This document shows positions 9,974 through 19,700 of a stretch of 53,913 nt of DNA, in pieces. The notes under the pieces were generated by a model that worked only from the letters and a program-made list of their open reading frames with translations, had not been told where the DNA came from and did not search any database. The position numbers and the translations under genes are program-made. The DNA is from Ilumatobacteraceae bacterium (GTDB taxonomy: Bacteria; Actinomycetota; Acidimicrobiia; Acidimicrobiales; Ilumatobacteraceae). Positions within the stretch are counted from its first letter, which is position 1. Each line of letters opens with the position of its first letter. The stretch spans positions 1 through 53,913 of the forward strand of contig JABSQH010000009.1 of assembly GCA_013213745.1 (NCBI GenBank), read 5' to 3'.

Positions 9974-10756
9974 ATGCCCGATGTTCCGGCACCTCCCGAG
10001 GTCGTGGCAACCGTCGAGATCTGGCTCGCGGCTCACGACGAGCTGGCGCCCGGCACGATCGAAGGTCTCTACATCGTCGGGTCGGTGGCGCTCGACGATT
10101 GGACGCCGTACAGCGATATCGACGTTGTCGCCGTCGTGGCCGACCCGTCCGACCCCGACCTGTATGTCGAGCTCGCCGCAGCGCAGACGCGCATCCGTGA
10201 CGAGGTCGACCGCGCCGTCGACGGGCCGTATGTGGCGTGGGGTGACCTGGTGGTTCCGGCGATGGCCGTGCAGCGGCCATGGGTACTCGACGGGGAGTAC
10301 CACGTCGATGGTGAGTCGTTCGAGATCAACCCCGTCACCTGGTACACGCTGGCCACGTACGGCGTTGCCGTGCGCGGCGCGTCCCCGTCGACGCTTGGTG
10401 TCGTGAGCGAACTCGACGAGCGGCGCGACTGGGTGCGCAGCAACGTGGCGTCGTACTGGCGGGGCGTGGGGGAGCGACTCGCCGCAGCACTCGCCGAACG
10501 ACCCGACGGTGAGTTCGACGGAGATGTCCTCGAATGGACCGCTCTCGGTATCGCCCGGATGTTGTTCACATTCGAAACCGGCGACGTCACGTCGAAGAGC
10601 GCTGCGGGCCGCTGGGCTGCCGAACGGCTGCCGTCCGATCGCGACGTGTTCGAACGGGCCGTCGCCGTGCGGGCGACGCCCGAAGCGGTGGATCGGGCCA
10701 CGCTCGAGCGAGCCGCGGGGCTGACGATCGAGATCGCCGACGCGATCAGCCGTTGA
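9974..10756 (+). CDS. Nucleotidyltransferase with DUF4111-type C-terminal domain (aminoglycoside adenylyltransferase-like)
   Basis: 260 residues starting MPDVPAPPEVVATVEIWLAA. The minimal nucleotidyltransferase signature is visible: YIVGSVALDDW followed by YSDIDVVAVV, i.e. a GS motif and the DxD metal-binding pair. The second half, with LEWTALGIARMLFTFETGDV and SKSAAGRWAAERLP, resembles the helical domain of AadA-type adenylyltransferases (DUF4111), in which a Lys in a SKSxAxxW motif is conserved. The fold suggests AMP transfer to a small molecule, but antibiotic resistance should not be assumed; most environmental homologues have no known substrate. It converges on the flavin oxidoreductase gene with an 11-base overlap. 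Confidence 0.82.
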   Translation: MPDVPAPPEVVATVEIWLAAHDELAPGTIEGLYIVGSVALDDWTPYSDIDVVAVVADPSDPDLYVELAAAQTRIRDEVDRAVDGPYVAWGDLVVPAMAVQRPWVLDGEYHVDGESFEINPVTWYTLATYGVAVRGASPSTLGVVSELDERRDWVRSNVASYWRGVGERLAAALAERPDGEFDGDVLEWTALGIARMLFTFETGDVTSKSAAGRWAAERLPSDRDVFERAVAVRATPEAVDRATLERAAGLTIEIADAISR

Positions 10757-11684
10757 GTCGTTCGACCGTCTCGGCGAACTCACGCACGGTGTCGCCGATG
10801 ATGTCGGCCACCGACCGCACCGACTCGATGCGCCCGGCGACCTGGCCGCTCAGCGCGATCGCTGCGTTCATGTCGCCACCGAAATAGAGATCTTGGGGCG
10901 TTCCGAAGTCACCGAACACGTTGTGTTCGGCGTCGACGAGCCCGGCGGTGCGGTCGGTGCGCAAGGCACGCAGCGCGGGGGAGTGGCGCTGGTTGAGGAA
11001 CACCGTGTCGGTCTCGGCGGCGTCGATGATCGCTTGCTTCCAGTTGTCGTGCACGGGCGACTCCGCAGCCGACACCATGCGCGTGCCCATTTGCACGCCT
11101 TCAGCGCCGAGCGCGAACGCAGCGGCCATGGTCGCGCCGTCGGTGATCCCGCCGGCGGCGATGATCGGAACGTCGACCTTCGACCGAACAAGGGGGAGTA
11201 GCACCATCGTGGACACCGGCGTCGGGCTCTTGAATCCGCCGCCCTCGCCGCCCTCGACGACCAGGCCGTCGACACCGGCGTCGACTGCCTTGAGCGCGGC
11301 ATGCAACGTCGGCACGACGTGGTACACGGTCAGGCCGGCCTCTTTCAGGACCGGCGTGTACTTGGTCGGTGATCCCGCCGACGTCGTCACGAACTTCACG
11401 CCCTGGTCGATGACGAATTCGGCGATCGCAGGATCGCGCACGAACGCCTGGGCGATGTTCACGCCGAACCGACGATCGGTGAGGTCGCGCATCTTGCGGA
11501 TCTCGTCCTTGACTGCGTCGAGTTCGCCCGATGACGTCTCGATGATGCCGCACGCACCCGCAGCCGACACGGCCGACGCGAGTTGTGATCGGGCGATCCA
11601 GCCCATCGGGGCCTGAACGATGGGGATGTCGACTCCGAGGTGGCGGGTCACTCGGTTGTCGAACGCAGCCGGAATGTCGGTCAT
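10746..11684 (-). CDS. NAD(P)H-dependent flavin oxidoreductase / 2-nitropropane dioxygenase family
   Basis: 312 residues starting MTDIPAAFDNRVTRHLGVDI. It has a TIM-barrel FMN enzyme layout: PIVQAPMGWIARSQLASAVS (strand 1), FGVNIAQAF, KFVTTSAGSPTKYTPVLKEA, VDGLVVEGGEGGGFKSP, VPIIAAGGITDGATMAAAFA and GAEGVQMGTRMV (phosphate-binding strands 7 and 8). Authentic nitronate monooxygenases have a catalytic His in an EAGGH motif; here the segment is EGGGFKSP, so the His is absent. This EGGGFK form is, from memory, shared with actinobacterial oxidoreductases such as the steroid-catabolic IpdC group, so nitronate oxidation is unlikely. It lies 17 bases downstream of the GH65 gene and is probably co-transcribed with it. 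Confidence 0.85.
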   Translation of the reverse strand: MTDIPAAFDNRVTRHLGVDIPIVQAPMGWIARSQLASAVSAAGACGIIETSSGELDAVKDEIRKMRDLTDRRFGVNIAQAFVRDPAIAEFVIDQGVKFVTTSAGSPTKYTPVLKEAGLTVYHVVPTLHAALKAVDAGVDGLVVEGGEGGGFKSPTPVSTMVLLPLVRSKVDVPIIAAGGITDGATMAAAFALGAEGVQMGTRMVSAAESPVHDNWKQAIIDAAETDTVFLNQRHSPALRALRTDRTAGLVDAEHNVFGDFGTPQDLYFGGDMNAAIALSGQVAGRIESVRSVADIIGDTVREFAETVERLNG

Positions 11685-11701
11685 CACGCCATGATGGCCG
11701 C

Positions 11702-13870
11702 TCAGCTCGCCCCGCCTCTCAGTGGCGCGGTCGCCGTCGCCCCTGGATCGATGTCGCGTCGGCCGTCGGCTGCGAGGGTCAGGGGGGTCGGCGCGGTGTT
11801 CGCCCCGTCGGCGGTAACGGTGACGACGGTCGGTTCCACGATCACGGAGAGCTGCTGCGACCACACCATGAGCCGGAACGCCAAGCGCTGCCAATCACTC
11901 GGGAGGCGCGGATCGATCCTGAGCACGCCGTGCTCCACCTCGACCCCGCCGAAGCCATACACGGCCACGCCATACGCACCCGCCGTCGCTGCGGTGTGGA
12001 TGCCGCCGATGAACGTGCCGCCGACTGCGGCGTGCTGCGTGGCCAGCAGATCGATCGTGGCCGTGTCGAAGAAGTACTCCGCCGCCTGAGAAAGGTACGC
12101 GTGGTCGAGTTCGCCCAAACGGGCGGCAACGCTGGCGTGCACCGAGTGGCTCAACGACGAACCGTGGGCACATCGTGGCGCCACGCCGTTCGGCCACCCC
12201 CAATACTCCGCAGGGTCGATCAGGCGCTCACGCACCGCAGCGGGACGCGTGTCTTCTAGCGCATAGAAGCCGTCGAATGCTTCGATCAGGCCGGTGTTGG
12301 GATCGGCCGTCGGCACGTAGAGCTCGTCGTGGATGCGCCGCCAAGCGGAGCGTTCGTCGGCGGTCACGCCGAGCCGCTCGTGGAGGGCCATTCGAGCTGC
12401 CGGGCGGTGTGTCGCCAGCAGGTCGTCGATCTCGAGTGCGTGCCCGAGCGCGAGCCTGCTGAGGTGGTTGGTGTACGCGTTGTTGTCGACGTTCTCGTGC
12501 CATTCGTCGGGGCCGAGCAGCCGGATGACCTCATAGCGGTCGCGAACCTCGTTGTGCTTGACGAACGAGCGGAGGAATCGCGCCACTTCGAAGGTGATCT
12601 CGGCGCCGTGATCGGCGAGGAAGTCGAGGTCGTTCGTGGCTTCCCAGTAGCGCCATACGGCGCGGGCGACATCCGGGCTGACGTGCATCTGCCACACGTT
12701 GAAGTGATTGCGGATCGGGCGGCCGGTGAGCACATCTGTGAAGAAGAAGTCCGGGCACAGTTCGTCGCCGGTGGTGCCGCTGATCCATGCGAAGTATGCG
12801 CCGTCGAAGCCCAGTCGTCGAGCCTTGCGGCGGGCACCGTCGAGCGTCCGCCAGCGGTACATCAAGATGTTGCGGGCGATCTCGGGTTGGGTGTGCAAGA
12901 ACGCGAGGAGGTTGAACATCTCCTGGTCCCAGAACGCCGCCCCCTGGTACGCCTGACACGACAGTCCCCGTGCTCCGATGGGGAGACGGTCGCTATGGGC
13001 CGGCGTAGCGATGCGGTTGTGCAGGATCGAGAAACGCAACGCGGCCTGTGCTGCGATGTCGCCGTCGATCTGCACATCGGCCCGTGCCCAGAATTCCTCC
13101 CAGTGTCCGGCCGAGGCGCCGAGCGCGGCGCGGTAGCCGTCGGCGATCGCGGCGTGCGTCGCGGTCTCGGCGCGTTGTTCGGGGGAGACGCCGTCGAGAT
13201 CGTCGTTCGATGACGCAACGCCCATTGCGCTCACGATCGTGGCGACCGCGTCGTCGACGGACATCTCGTCTCGGCGAGCCACCCAGATCTCGGTGCCGTC
13301 CTCGCCCGTCACGCACCGCACCGCACCATGACCGTGGCGCTCGATGGCGGCGAGGTGGTCGCCGTTCAGCGACCACACGTCGATGTCGATGGTCGTGTCG
13401 AAGTCGACTGCCACACCGTCGCGGTCGGGAATCACCGTGACCTGTTGGACGATGGCGTGGAGATCGTCGAGGCTGGCGAACCGGCGGACCGAGACGCTGG
13501 CGGACTCCCCAGCCGTGGTCGAGGCGCGCCACCGCTGCGTGACCTCGGCGGTCGCCAGGGTGTACTCGACCTCGGACGGCTGTGACGCGTCGAACTCGAG
13601 TGCAGCACCGTCGAGCGCGATGCCCACGTAGAGCGCGTTGGGCACTGTGCACAACTCCCGCCACACCCCGTCGGCCATGTCGTAGGTGTCGCTGACGACA
13701 CACGCGACGAAGTCCTCGGCGCGTTGGTCGGGGCGTGTGCCCCGGTAGCCGAGGTACCCGTTGCCGACCATGAAGTTCGAGCCGACGGTGATGCCGCGTT
13801 CTGCGGTCGGAGCGGTGTCGACCACCTCCCACCCGGTGTCGGTGCGAACGTGCTCGCCGATTGCGGTCAT
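11702..13870 (-). CDS. Glycoside hydrolase family 65 protein (disaccharide phosphorylase: maltose/trehalose/kojibiose type)
   Basis: 722 residues from the ATG at 13870 (MTAIGEHVRTDTGWEVVDTA). Domain order fits GH65: an N-terminal beta-sandwich (about 1-260, with GNGYLGYRGTRP), a linker, the (alpha/alpha)6 catalytic domain (about 290-640) and a small C-terminal beta-sheet domain. Family motifs are present: LSCQAYQGAAFWDQEMF, FAWISGTTGDELCP, and LGPDEWHENVDNNAYTN, whose Glu in GPDEWHE is the general acid. Most GH65 enzymes with this layout are inverting phosphorylases that split an alpha-glucosyl disaccharide with phosphate to give beta-glucose-1-phosphate. The substrate cannot be read from sequence. 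No beta-phosphoglucomutase is adjacent, although one often accompanies such genes; the HAD gene at 20.6 kb is of another subfamily. Confidence 0.92.
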   Translation of the reverse strand: MTAIGEHVRTDTGWEVVDTAPTAERGITVGSNFMVGNGYLGYRGTRPDQRAEDFVACVVSDTYDMADGVWRELCTVPNALYVGIALDGAALEFDASQPSEVEYTLATAEVTQRWRASTTAGESASVSVRRFASLDDLHAIVQQVTVIPDRDGVAVDFDTTIDIDVWSLNGDHLAAIERHGHGAVRCVTGEDGTEIWVARRDEMSVDDAVATIVSAMGVASSNDDLDGVSPEQRAETATHAAIADGYRAALGASAGHWEEFWARADVQIDGDIAAQAALRFSILHNRIATPAHSDRLPIGARGLSCQAYQGAAFWDQEMFNLLAFLHTQPEIARNILMYRWRTLDGARRKARRLGFDGAYFAWISGTTGDELCPDFFFTDVLTGRPIRNHFNVWQMHVSPDVARAVWRYWEATNDLDFLADHGAEITFEVARFLRSFVKHNEVRDRYEVIRLLGPDEWHENVDNNAYTNHLSRLALGHALEIDDLLATHRPAARMALHERLGVTADERSAWRRIHDELYVPTADPNTGLIEAFDGFYALEDTRPAAVRERLIDPAEYWGWPNGVAPRCAHGSSLSHSVHASVAARLGELDHAYLSQAAEYFFDTATIDLLATQHAAVGGTFIGGIHTAATAGAYGVAVYGFGGVEVEHGVLRIDPRLPSDWQRLAFRLMVWSQQLSVIVEPTVVTVTADGANTAPTPLTLAADGRRDIDPGATATAPLRGGAS

Positions 13871-13929
13871 CGCTCGACAGTGTGGCACCAGGTCGTCGCT
13901 GCACAGCGGCCACGCAGTACGGTGCAAAC

Positions 13930-14820
13930 ATGTCGACGACGTTGCCGTTCGGGCGGACGGGACATGACTCGACCCGAGTGATCTTCGGTGCGGCGGCGCT
14001 CGGTGCCATGCGCCAAGACCGTGCGATGACCACCCTCGATGCGATCCGTGCGGCCGGGATCAACCACATCGACACGGCGGCGATGTACGGCGCCTCGGAG
14101 GATCGTCTCCAGCCCTGGCTCGCCGACCATCGCAACGAGGTGTTCTTGGCGACGAAGACCACGGGCCGTACCGGCGACGACGCCCGCGCCGAGCTCGAGC
14201 GCTCGCTGCAGCGGATGGGCGTCGATCGCATCGACCTCATTCAATTGCACAACCTGATCGAGCCAGACGACATCGACACGGCGTTCGCCGCTGACGGTGC
14301 CGTCGCTGCACTGAGCGCAGCCCGCGACGAAGGTCTCGTCGATCACATCGGCATCACCGCGCACGGTCTGCGAACCCCGAGCACACATCTCCAGCATCTC
14401 CGGCGTTTCGACTTTGCATCGGTGCTCGTTCCGCTGAACTTCGTGCTCTACGAGATCGACGACTACCGCCGTGAGTTCGACGAGTTGTTGGCGTATTGCG
14501 CCGACCATCAGGTGGCGGTGCAAACGATCAAGGCCGTCGCCCGCCGACGGTGGGCCGACCCTGATGTGCCGCACTTCAGCTGGTACGAGCCGCTCGCCGA
14601 CGAGGACGCGATCGAGCGAGCGGTTGCATACGTGTTGTCGTTCCCGAACGTGTTTTTGAACACGACCAGCGACGCCCGCGTCGTTCCGCCGTCGATCGAG
14701 GCCGCACGTCGGTTCTTCGAGGGCGACCTCTCAGCGCCGACCGCCGAGGCGCTCCGCTCCGACGTCGAGACCTATGGCATCACTGCGCTCTTCGACGGCG
14801 CAGGCCTCGAGCGTATTTAG
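13930..14820 (+). CDS. Aldo/keto reductase
   Basis: 296 residues from the ATG at 13930 (MSTTLPFGRTGHDSTRVIFG). The AKR barrel and catalytic tetrad are visible: INHIDTAAMYGASEDRL supplies Asp and Tyr, VFLATKTTGRTG supplies Lys, and RIDLIQLHNL supplies His. NADP-binding segments later in the barrel are less clear (VAYVLSFPNVFLNTTSDARV). The carbonyl substrate is unknown. It is divergent from the GH65 gene (59 bases between starts) and overlaps the stop of the FtsH-like gene by 4 bases on the opposite strand. Confidence 0.88.
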   Translation: MSTTLPFGRTGHDSTRVIFGAAALGAMRQDRAMTTLDAIRAAGINHIDTAAMYGASEDRLQPWLADHRNEVFLATKTTGRTGDDARAELERSLQRMGVDRIDLIQLHNLIEPDDIDTAFAADGAVAALSAARDEGLVDHIGITAHGLRTPSTHLQHLRRFDFASVLVPLNFVLYEIDDYRREFDELLAYCADHQVAVQTIKAVARRRWADPDVPHFSWYEPLADEDAIERAVAYVLSFPNVFLNTTSDARVVPPSIEAARRFFEGDLSAPTAEALRSDVETYGITALFDGAGLERI

Positions 14821-16622
14821 CTGTTGTCGATCGCGGCAGCCCGGCGGAACTCGTCGCCGCGGCGCGCTGCGCCGCGGCGTTCGGTGATGTCGGTGTACTG
14901 GGCGACGATCGCACGGATCGTGTCGCCGTCCACCTCGTCTCGTTCGCACAACACGTCAGCGATCTCGTGGAGCGCATCGCGGTAGCGGTCGACCATGTCG
15001 GCGGCTCGTTGCGCACCGTCTTCGAGGATCGCCTCCGCAGCGTCGCGGCTGCGCTCGTCGGCGAGCACCTTTGCCACCAGGTTGGCCGCCGTCGGTATCG
15101 CCGCGGCTTCCAGGCTGAGCAGCCCTGGCCCGTCACCCAGCTGACCGATGAGCTGGCAGGCGACGTTGGTGGCTGCGGCCAGGTCAGATGAGATGCCGCT
15201 CGACGCTTCGCCGTACTCCTGGAGCTCGGCCGCACGGCCGGCCAGGGCCACGCAGATCAGGTCGCGCGCCTCAGTCGGCGTCTTCAGGAATCGTTCCTCG
15301 GCATCGCCGTGCGCAACGAGGCCGAGGGCGGCGGACCGGCGAAGGATCGACGCCACCTTGACGTCGCGACGGGTGAGCACCGCAGTGAGGGCGTGGCCGC
15401 CCTCGTGCAAGGCGATACGTCGGCGCTCGTCTGGGTGGTAGCCCATCTCGTGGGCGACGCCGACTTCGGTCACCAGCTGGGCTTGCAAGATGTCGGCCAG
15501 CTCCATCTGCGCGCGCCCGTAGCGCAGCGCGATGATCAGGCCCTCGTCGAGCAGTCGCTCGATCCGCACCGGGGTGTAGCCAGCGGTCAGGTCCGCAATC
15601 AGCTCGGGTGTGATCTCGTCGTCGTGCGCCTTCTTGTCGAGGTAGTACTCGGCGATCGCCATGCGATCGGTGCGCGGTGGCAGGTTGAACCCGATCACGC
15701 GGTCGAAGCGGCCGGGGCGCAGCAGTGCCGGATCGAGATCGGCCGCCCGGTTCGTCGAGGCGACGATCAACACGTTGGCCTCTTTGCGCGTCGGGCGCGG
15801 CTTGCGGCGATGATCGGGGAGGAACGCGTTCATCGTGTCGATCCACCAGATCTTGAACTTCTCCGAGCCACTCGGCAGGTCGAAGCTCTGCATCTGGACG
15901 AGCAACTCGTTGACCACGCCGACGATGCCCTCGCGCATCGACCCGGTGTTCATGCCGCTGCGGGCGCCACCGATGGCGTCGAACTCCTCGATGTAGCCGA
16001 TCGCACCGCCCTCGTCCTTGGCCGCCTTGCGCAATGACTTGAAGAACGAGCGGATCTTGCGGTTCGTCTGGCCGTAGTACATCGACTGGAACTCGCTCGC
16101 CGACACGAACAGGAACGGCACGCCGGCCTCCGCGGCCATCGCCTTGGCGAGGTAGGTCTTCCCGGTTCCTGGGGGGCCTTCGAACAGCACACCACGTCGG
16201 GCGTTGCCGCCCATCTCGCGCTGGAACGTCTCCGACGCGAGGAACAGGTTCATCGAGTCGATCGCTTCGCGCTTGGTCTGATCGGCGCCGACCACGTCGT
16301 CGAGGCGCACCTTCGAATCCGAGGCGCGCAGCAGGGTGTGTGGCGAGCGGCCGGCCGTGAGGAACGGAATGAAGATCACGGTGCCGAGAATCAGGATCAG
16401 ACCGAGAGCGATGACGATCTCCGGGCTGCCCTGCACCCAGCCGGGGATTCCGAAACGCGGCGGGTTGCTGGTCAGCAAACGGAACAGCAGCCACGTCAGC
16501 ACCAGCGTGAGTGGAATCAGGGTCCGCTTGAGACGACGTTGACGCATGCGCTCGCGATTCGCGTTGGCATCGATCTCGCTGCCGCGCAGCATTTCACCCC
16601 GCTGTAGCTGCTCCGTGAACAT
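14817..16622 (-). CDS. Divergent FtsH-like membrane AAA+ zinc metalloprotease
   Basis: 601 residues. Two hydrophobic segments (about 34-50 and 68-90) are separated by only about 17 residues, so the ~75-residue extracytoplasmic domain of ordinary FtsH is missing. The AAA module follows: Walker A GPPGTGKT (149-156), a Walker B region GAIGYIEEFDAIGG in which the usual DE is EE (212-213), and the second region of homology ASTNRAADLDPALLRPGRFDR (288-308, shown in part). A roughly 35-residue insert rich in aromatic and basic residues (about 247-281, with FKIWWIDTMNAFL) precedes that region. The protease domain has HEGGHA (zinc ligands His406 and His410) and SGISSDLAAATNVA, with the likely third ligand Asp. 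Probable role: ATP-dependent degradation of membrane or cytosolic proteins, alongside a separate housekeeping FtsH elsewhere (inference). It is divergent from kgd. Confidence 0.85.
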   Translation of the reverse strand: MFTEQLQRGEMLRGSEIDANANRERMRQRRLKRTLIPLTLVLTWLLFRLLTSNPPRFGIPGWVQGSPEIVIALGLILILGTVIFIPFLTAGRSPHTLLRASDSKVRLDDVVGADQTKREAIDSMNLFLASETFQREMGGNARRGVLFEGPPGTGKTYLAKAMAAEAGVPFLFVSASEFQSMYYGQTNRKIRSFFKSLRKAAKDEGGAIGYIEEFDAIGGARSGMNTGSMREGIVGVVNELLVQMQSFDLPSGSEKFKIWWIDTMNAFLPDHRRKPRPTRKEANVLIVASTNRAADLDPALLRPGRFDRVIGFNLPPRTDRMAIAEYYLDKKAHDDEITPELIADLTAGYTPVRIERLLDEGLIIALRYGRAQMELADILQAQLVTEVGVAHEMGYHPDERRRIALHEGGHALTAVLTRRDVKVASILRRSAALGLVAHGDAEERFLKTPTEARDLICVALAGRAAELQEYGEASSGISSDLAAATNVACQLIGQLGDGPGLLSLEAAAIPTAANLVAKVLADERSRDAAEAILEDGAQRAADMVDRYRDALHEIADVLCERDEVDGDTIRAIVAQYTDITERRGAARRGDEFRRAAAIDNS

Positions 16623-16644
16623 TTCACCGAACGTAGTGAACGCT

Positions 16645-16722
16645 CACTGGGAGTGATCAAGAGGTCTGCGTCAGGGCTCGGTGTGGGGACTGTCAACAAT
16701 CCGTGAAGTCATGCTCCCAGTG
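16645..16722. promoter_or_regulatory. Inverted repeat in the divergent ftsH-like/kgd promoter region
   Basis: Arms CACTGGGAG (16645-16653) and CTCCCAGTG (16714-16722) are perfect 9-base inverted copies 60 bases apart, about six helical turns, in the 170-base gap between the divergent starts. Such spacing suits two operator half-sites bridged by a regulator, but chance or a structural role is possible. No clear -35/-10 pair is apparent. Confidence 0.35.
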
Positions 16723-16792
16723 GTTGTGACCTCACGTTTTGTGGCGATGGGCGACGCCGGGGTCGCCGTTCCTCCACGAGTACGCTGGGTGT

Positions 16793-19700
16793 GTGACCAC
16801 CACTGATCTGCCCGACGAAGGGCGCAGCGCCGACTTCGGAGCCAACTCGTGGCTCGTCGAGGAGATGTACGAGCGGTTCGTCAGCAACCCGGACTCGGTG
16901 AGCGACTCCTGGCGCGAGTTCTTCGCCGACTACCGCTCGCAAACCCCGACCGTCGCTGCCGCCGCTGCCGCGTCGGCCCATGTGCGAGCAGCCGTCGCCG
17001 AACATCGCGATCCCGACGTCCCCGGTGTTGTCGAGCCCGAGCCACTGAAGACGCCTGCTGCCGGCGCCGCGCCGGCCGTTGCGCCGCCACCAGCTCCTAC
17101 ACCGGCGACCAACGGTGCGGCCGCAGCCACCCCGCCGAAGCAGGACACGTCCGACGAAGAGCCACCTGGCAAGCCGATCCGCGGCGCGGGCAAGGCGATC
17201 GTCACCAACATGGAAAAGAGCTTGGCGGTACCGACCGCGACCAGCTTCCGGAACGTGCCGGCCAAGCTGCTCGAGGTCAACCGCAAGGTGATCAACGGGT
17301 TCCGTGCTCGCAGCGGGCAGACCAAGGTCAGCTTCACCCACCTCATCGGATACGCCATCGTGCGGGCCATTGCCGACGAGGTGCCGGCGATGAACAACAC
17401 GTTTCTCGAAGGCCCTGACGGCCCCCGCATCATTCGCAATGAGAACGTCAACATGGGCCTTGCCGTCGACGTCGCCAACGACGACGGCAGCCGCAACCTC
17501 GTCGTACCGGTGCTGCGCAACGCCGAGGCGCTCGACTTCGCCGGCTTCCTCGTGGCCTACGAGGAGATCATCCGCAAGGTCCGCAACAAGAAGCTGACCA
17601 TCGACGACTTCCAGGGCGCCAACGTGTCGCTCACCAACCCGGGCACGATCGGGACCGTCCAGTCGGTGCCACGCCTGATGCCGGGGCAGGGCCTGATCGT
17701 CGGCGTCGGCACGATCGACTACCCGGCCGAGTTCGAGGGCGCCGATCGTCGCAACCTCAGCCAGATCGGCATCAGCAAAGTCGTCACGGTGACCAGCACC
17801 TATGACCACCGCATCATTCAGGGTGCCGAGTCGGGTCTGTTCTTGAAGCGGGTGCACGAGCTGTTGCTCGGCGAGCACGACTTCTACGAAGACATCTTCC
17901 ATAGCCTCGACATGCCGTACGAGTCGGTGCAGTGGCGGCCCGACATCAACCCGATTGATCGCGAAGAGGCGATGCTTGCCAAGCAGATGGCGGTCGCCAA
18001 GCTGATCCGCGTGCACCGGGTACGTGGGCACCTCATCGCCGACCTCGACCCATTGCGCTGGAAGGAACCGCGTACGCCCAAGGAACTCGATCCCGCCACG
18101 TACGGGCTGACGATCTGGGACCTCGACCGTGAGTTCCTCACCGACGGTGTCGGTGGTGTCGACAAGATGCGCCTCGGCGACCTGCTCGGCGTGCTGCGCG
18201 ACGCCTACTCGCGCACCATCGGCGTCGAGTACATGCACATCCAGGACACCGACGAACAGCGCTGGATTCAAGCCCACATCGAGGGCCCGAATCACGAATT
18301 CGACATGGGTGAGAAGATGCGCATCCTCGAGCGGCTCAATGCCGCCGAGTCGTTCGAACGGTTCTTGGCCACCAAGTACGTCGGTACGAAACGCTTCGGC
18401 ATCGAAGGTGCCGAGTCGGCGATTCCGATCCTCGATGAGATTCTGTCGAATGCGGCAGACGCGTCGTTCGATTCGGCCGTGATCGGTATGGCCCACCGTG
18501 GCCGGCTCAACGTCTTGTCGAACATCATGGGCAAGAGCTACGAGGCGATCTTCTCGGAGTTCGAGGGCCACCTCGATCCCACATCGGTACAGGGCTCGGG
18601 CGACGTGAAGTACCACCTCGGCGCGAGCGGCAAGTACGTGAGCCCAGACGGCGCCGACATCCCGATCGAGTTGGCCGCGAACCCGAGCCACCTGGAGACC
18701 GTCGGCCCACTCGTGATGGGCATGGCCCGGGCCAAGCAGGACCAGATCGACCCACCCGGTGCGTTCACCGTGCTGCCGCTTGTGATCCACGGCGACGCGG
18801 CGTTCGCCGGTCAGGGCGTCGTCGCTGAAGCATTTGCGATGAGCGATACGGGCGGTTATCGCATCGGTGGCACGATCCACCTGATCATCAACAATCAAAT
18901 CGGGTTCACCACAGCGCCGCAGTACGCCCGATCGTCGCTGTATTGCTCCGACGTCGCCAAGACTGTGCAGGCGCCGATCTTCCACGTCAACGGCGACGAC
19001 CCCGAGGCGTGTGTACGCGTCGCCCGGCTGGCGTGGGAGTACCGCCAGGCGTTCCACAAAGACGTCGTGATCGACATGGTGAGTTATCGCCGCCACGGGC
19101 ACAACGAGGGCGACGACCCGAGCTACACGCAACCGCTGATGTACAAGGCGATCTCCGAGCGGCGCAGCGTGCGCAAGCTGTATGTCGAGTCACTCGTCAA
19201 GCGCGGCGACATCACCGTCGAGGAAGCCGAAGAGGCGCTCGGGGACTACCACGACAAGCTCCAGGTGGCACTCGACGAAACCCGCTCGCAGGCTCCAGGC
19301 GAGATCACCGCAGCGCGTCCACCCGGTCCGTTGGGAGTGCTTCCGCACATCCCCACCGGAGTCGAGCGCCCCGAGCTCGATCGGATCTTCGAGCAGCTCA
19401 CCGACTATCCCGACGGGTTCGAGGTCCATCCCAAGCTCGGCCGTCAGTTCGACACTCGGGCCAAGATGTACGCCGACGGTGAAGTCGACTGGGCGTTGGC
19501 CGAAGCGATGGCGATCGGTTCGTTGGTGCTCGAAGGTCGCACGGTCCGTCTCGCCGGCCAGGACTCGCGGCGCGGCACGTTCAGCCACCGTCATGCCGCG
19601 CTGATCGACTTCGAGTCGGGCACGCCATGGATCCCGCTCAACGCGTTCGGCGACGCATCGGCGGCCGATGACGAGCGTGACGGCACCGGAAAGTTCTTCG

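Noticed and set aside
16441-16455. CCGGGGATTCCG inside the FtsH-like gene, matching the start of the intergenic repeat
   Set aside because: It lies in conserved coding sequence (the minus strand encodes RFGIPGW), and it lacks the CGTGCG hairpin that follows in true units, so it is a chance match.
16709-19132. An 807-codon minus-strand open frame opposite kgd
   Set aside because: Arg/Val/His/Asp-rich antisense shadow of a GC-rich gene; kgd on the other strand has full motif support.
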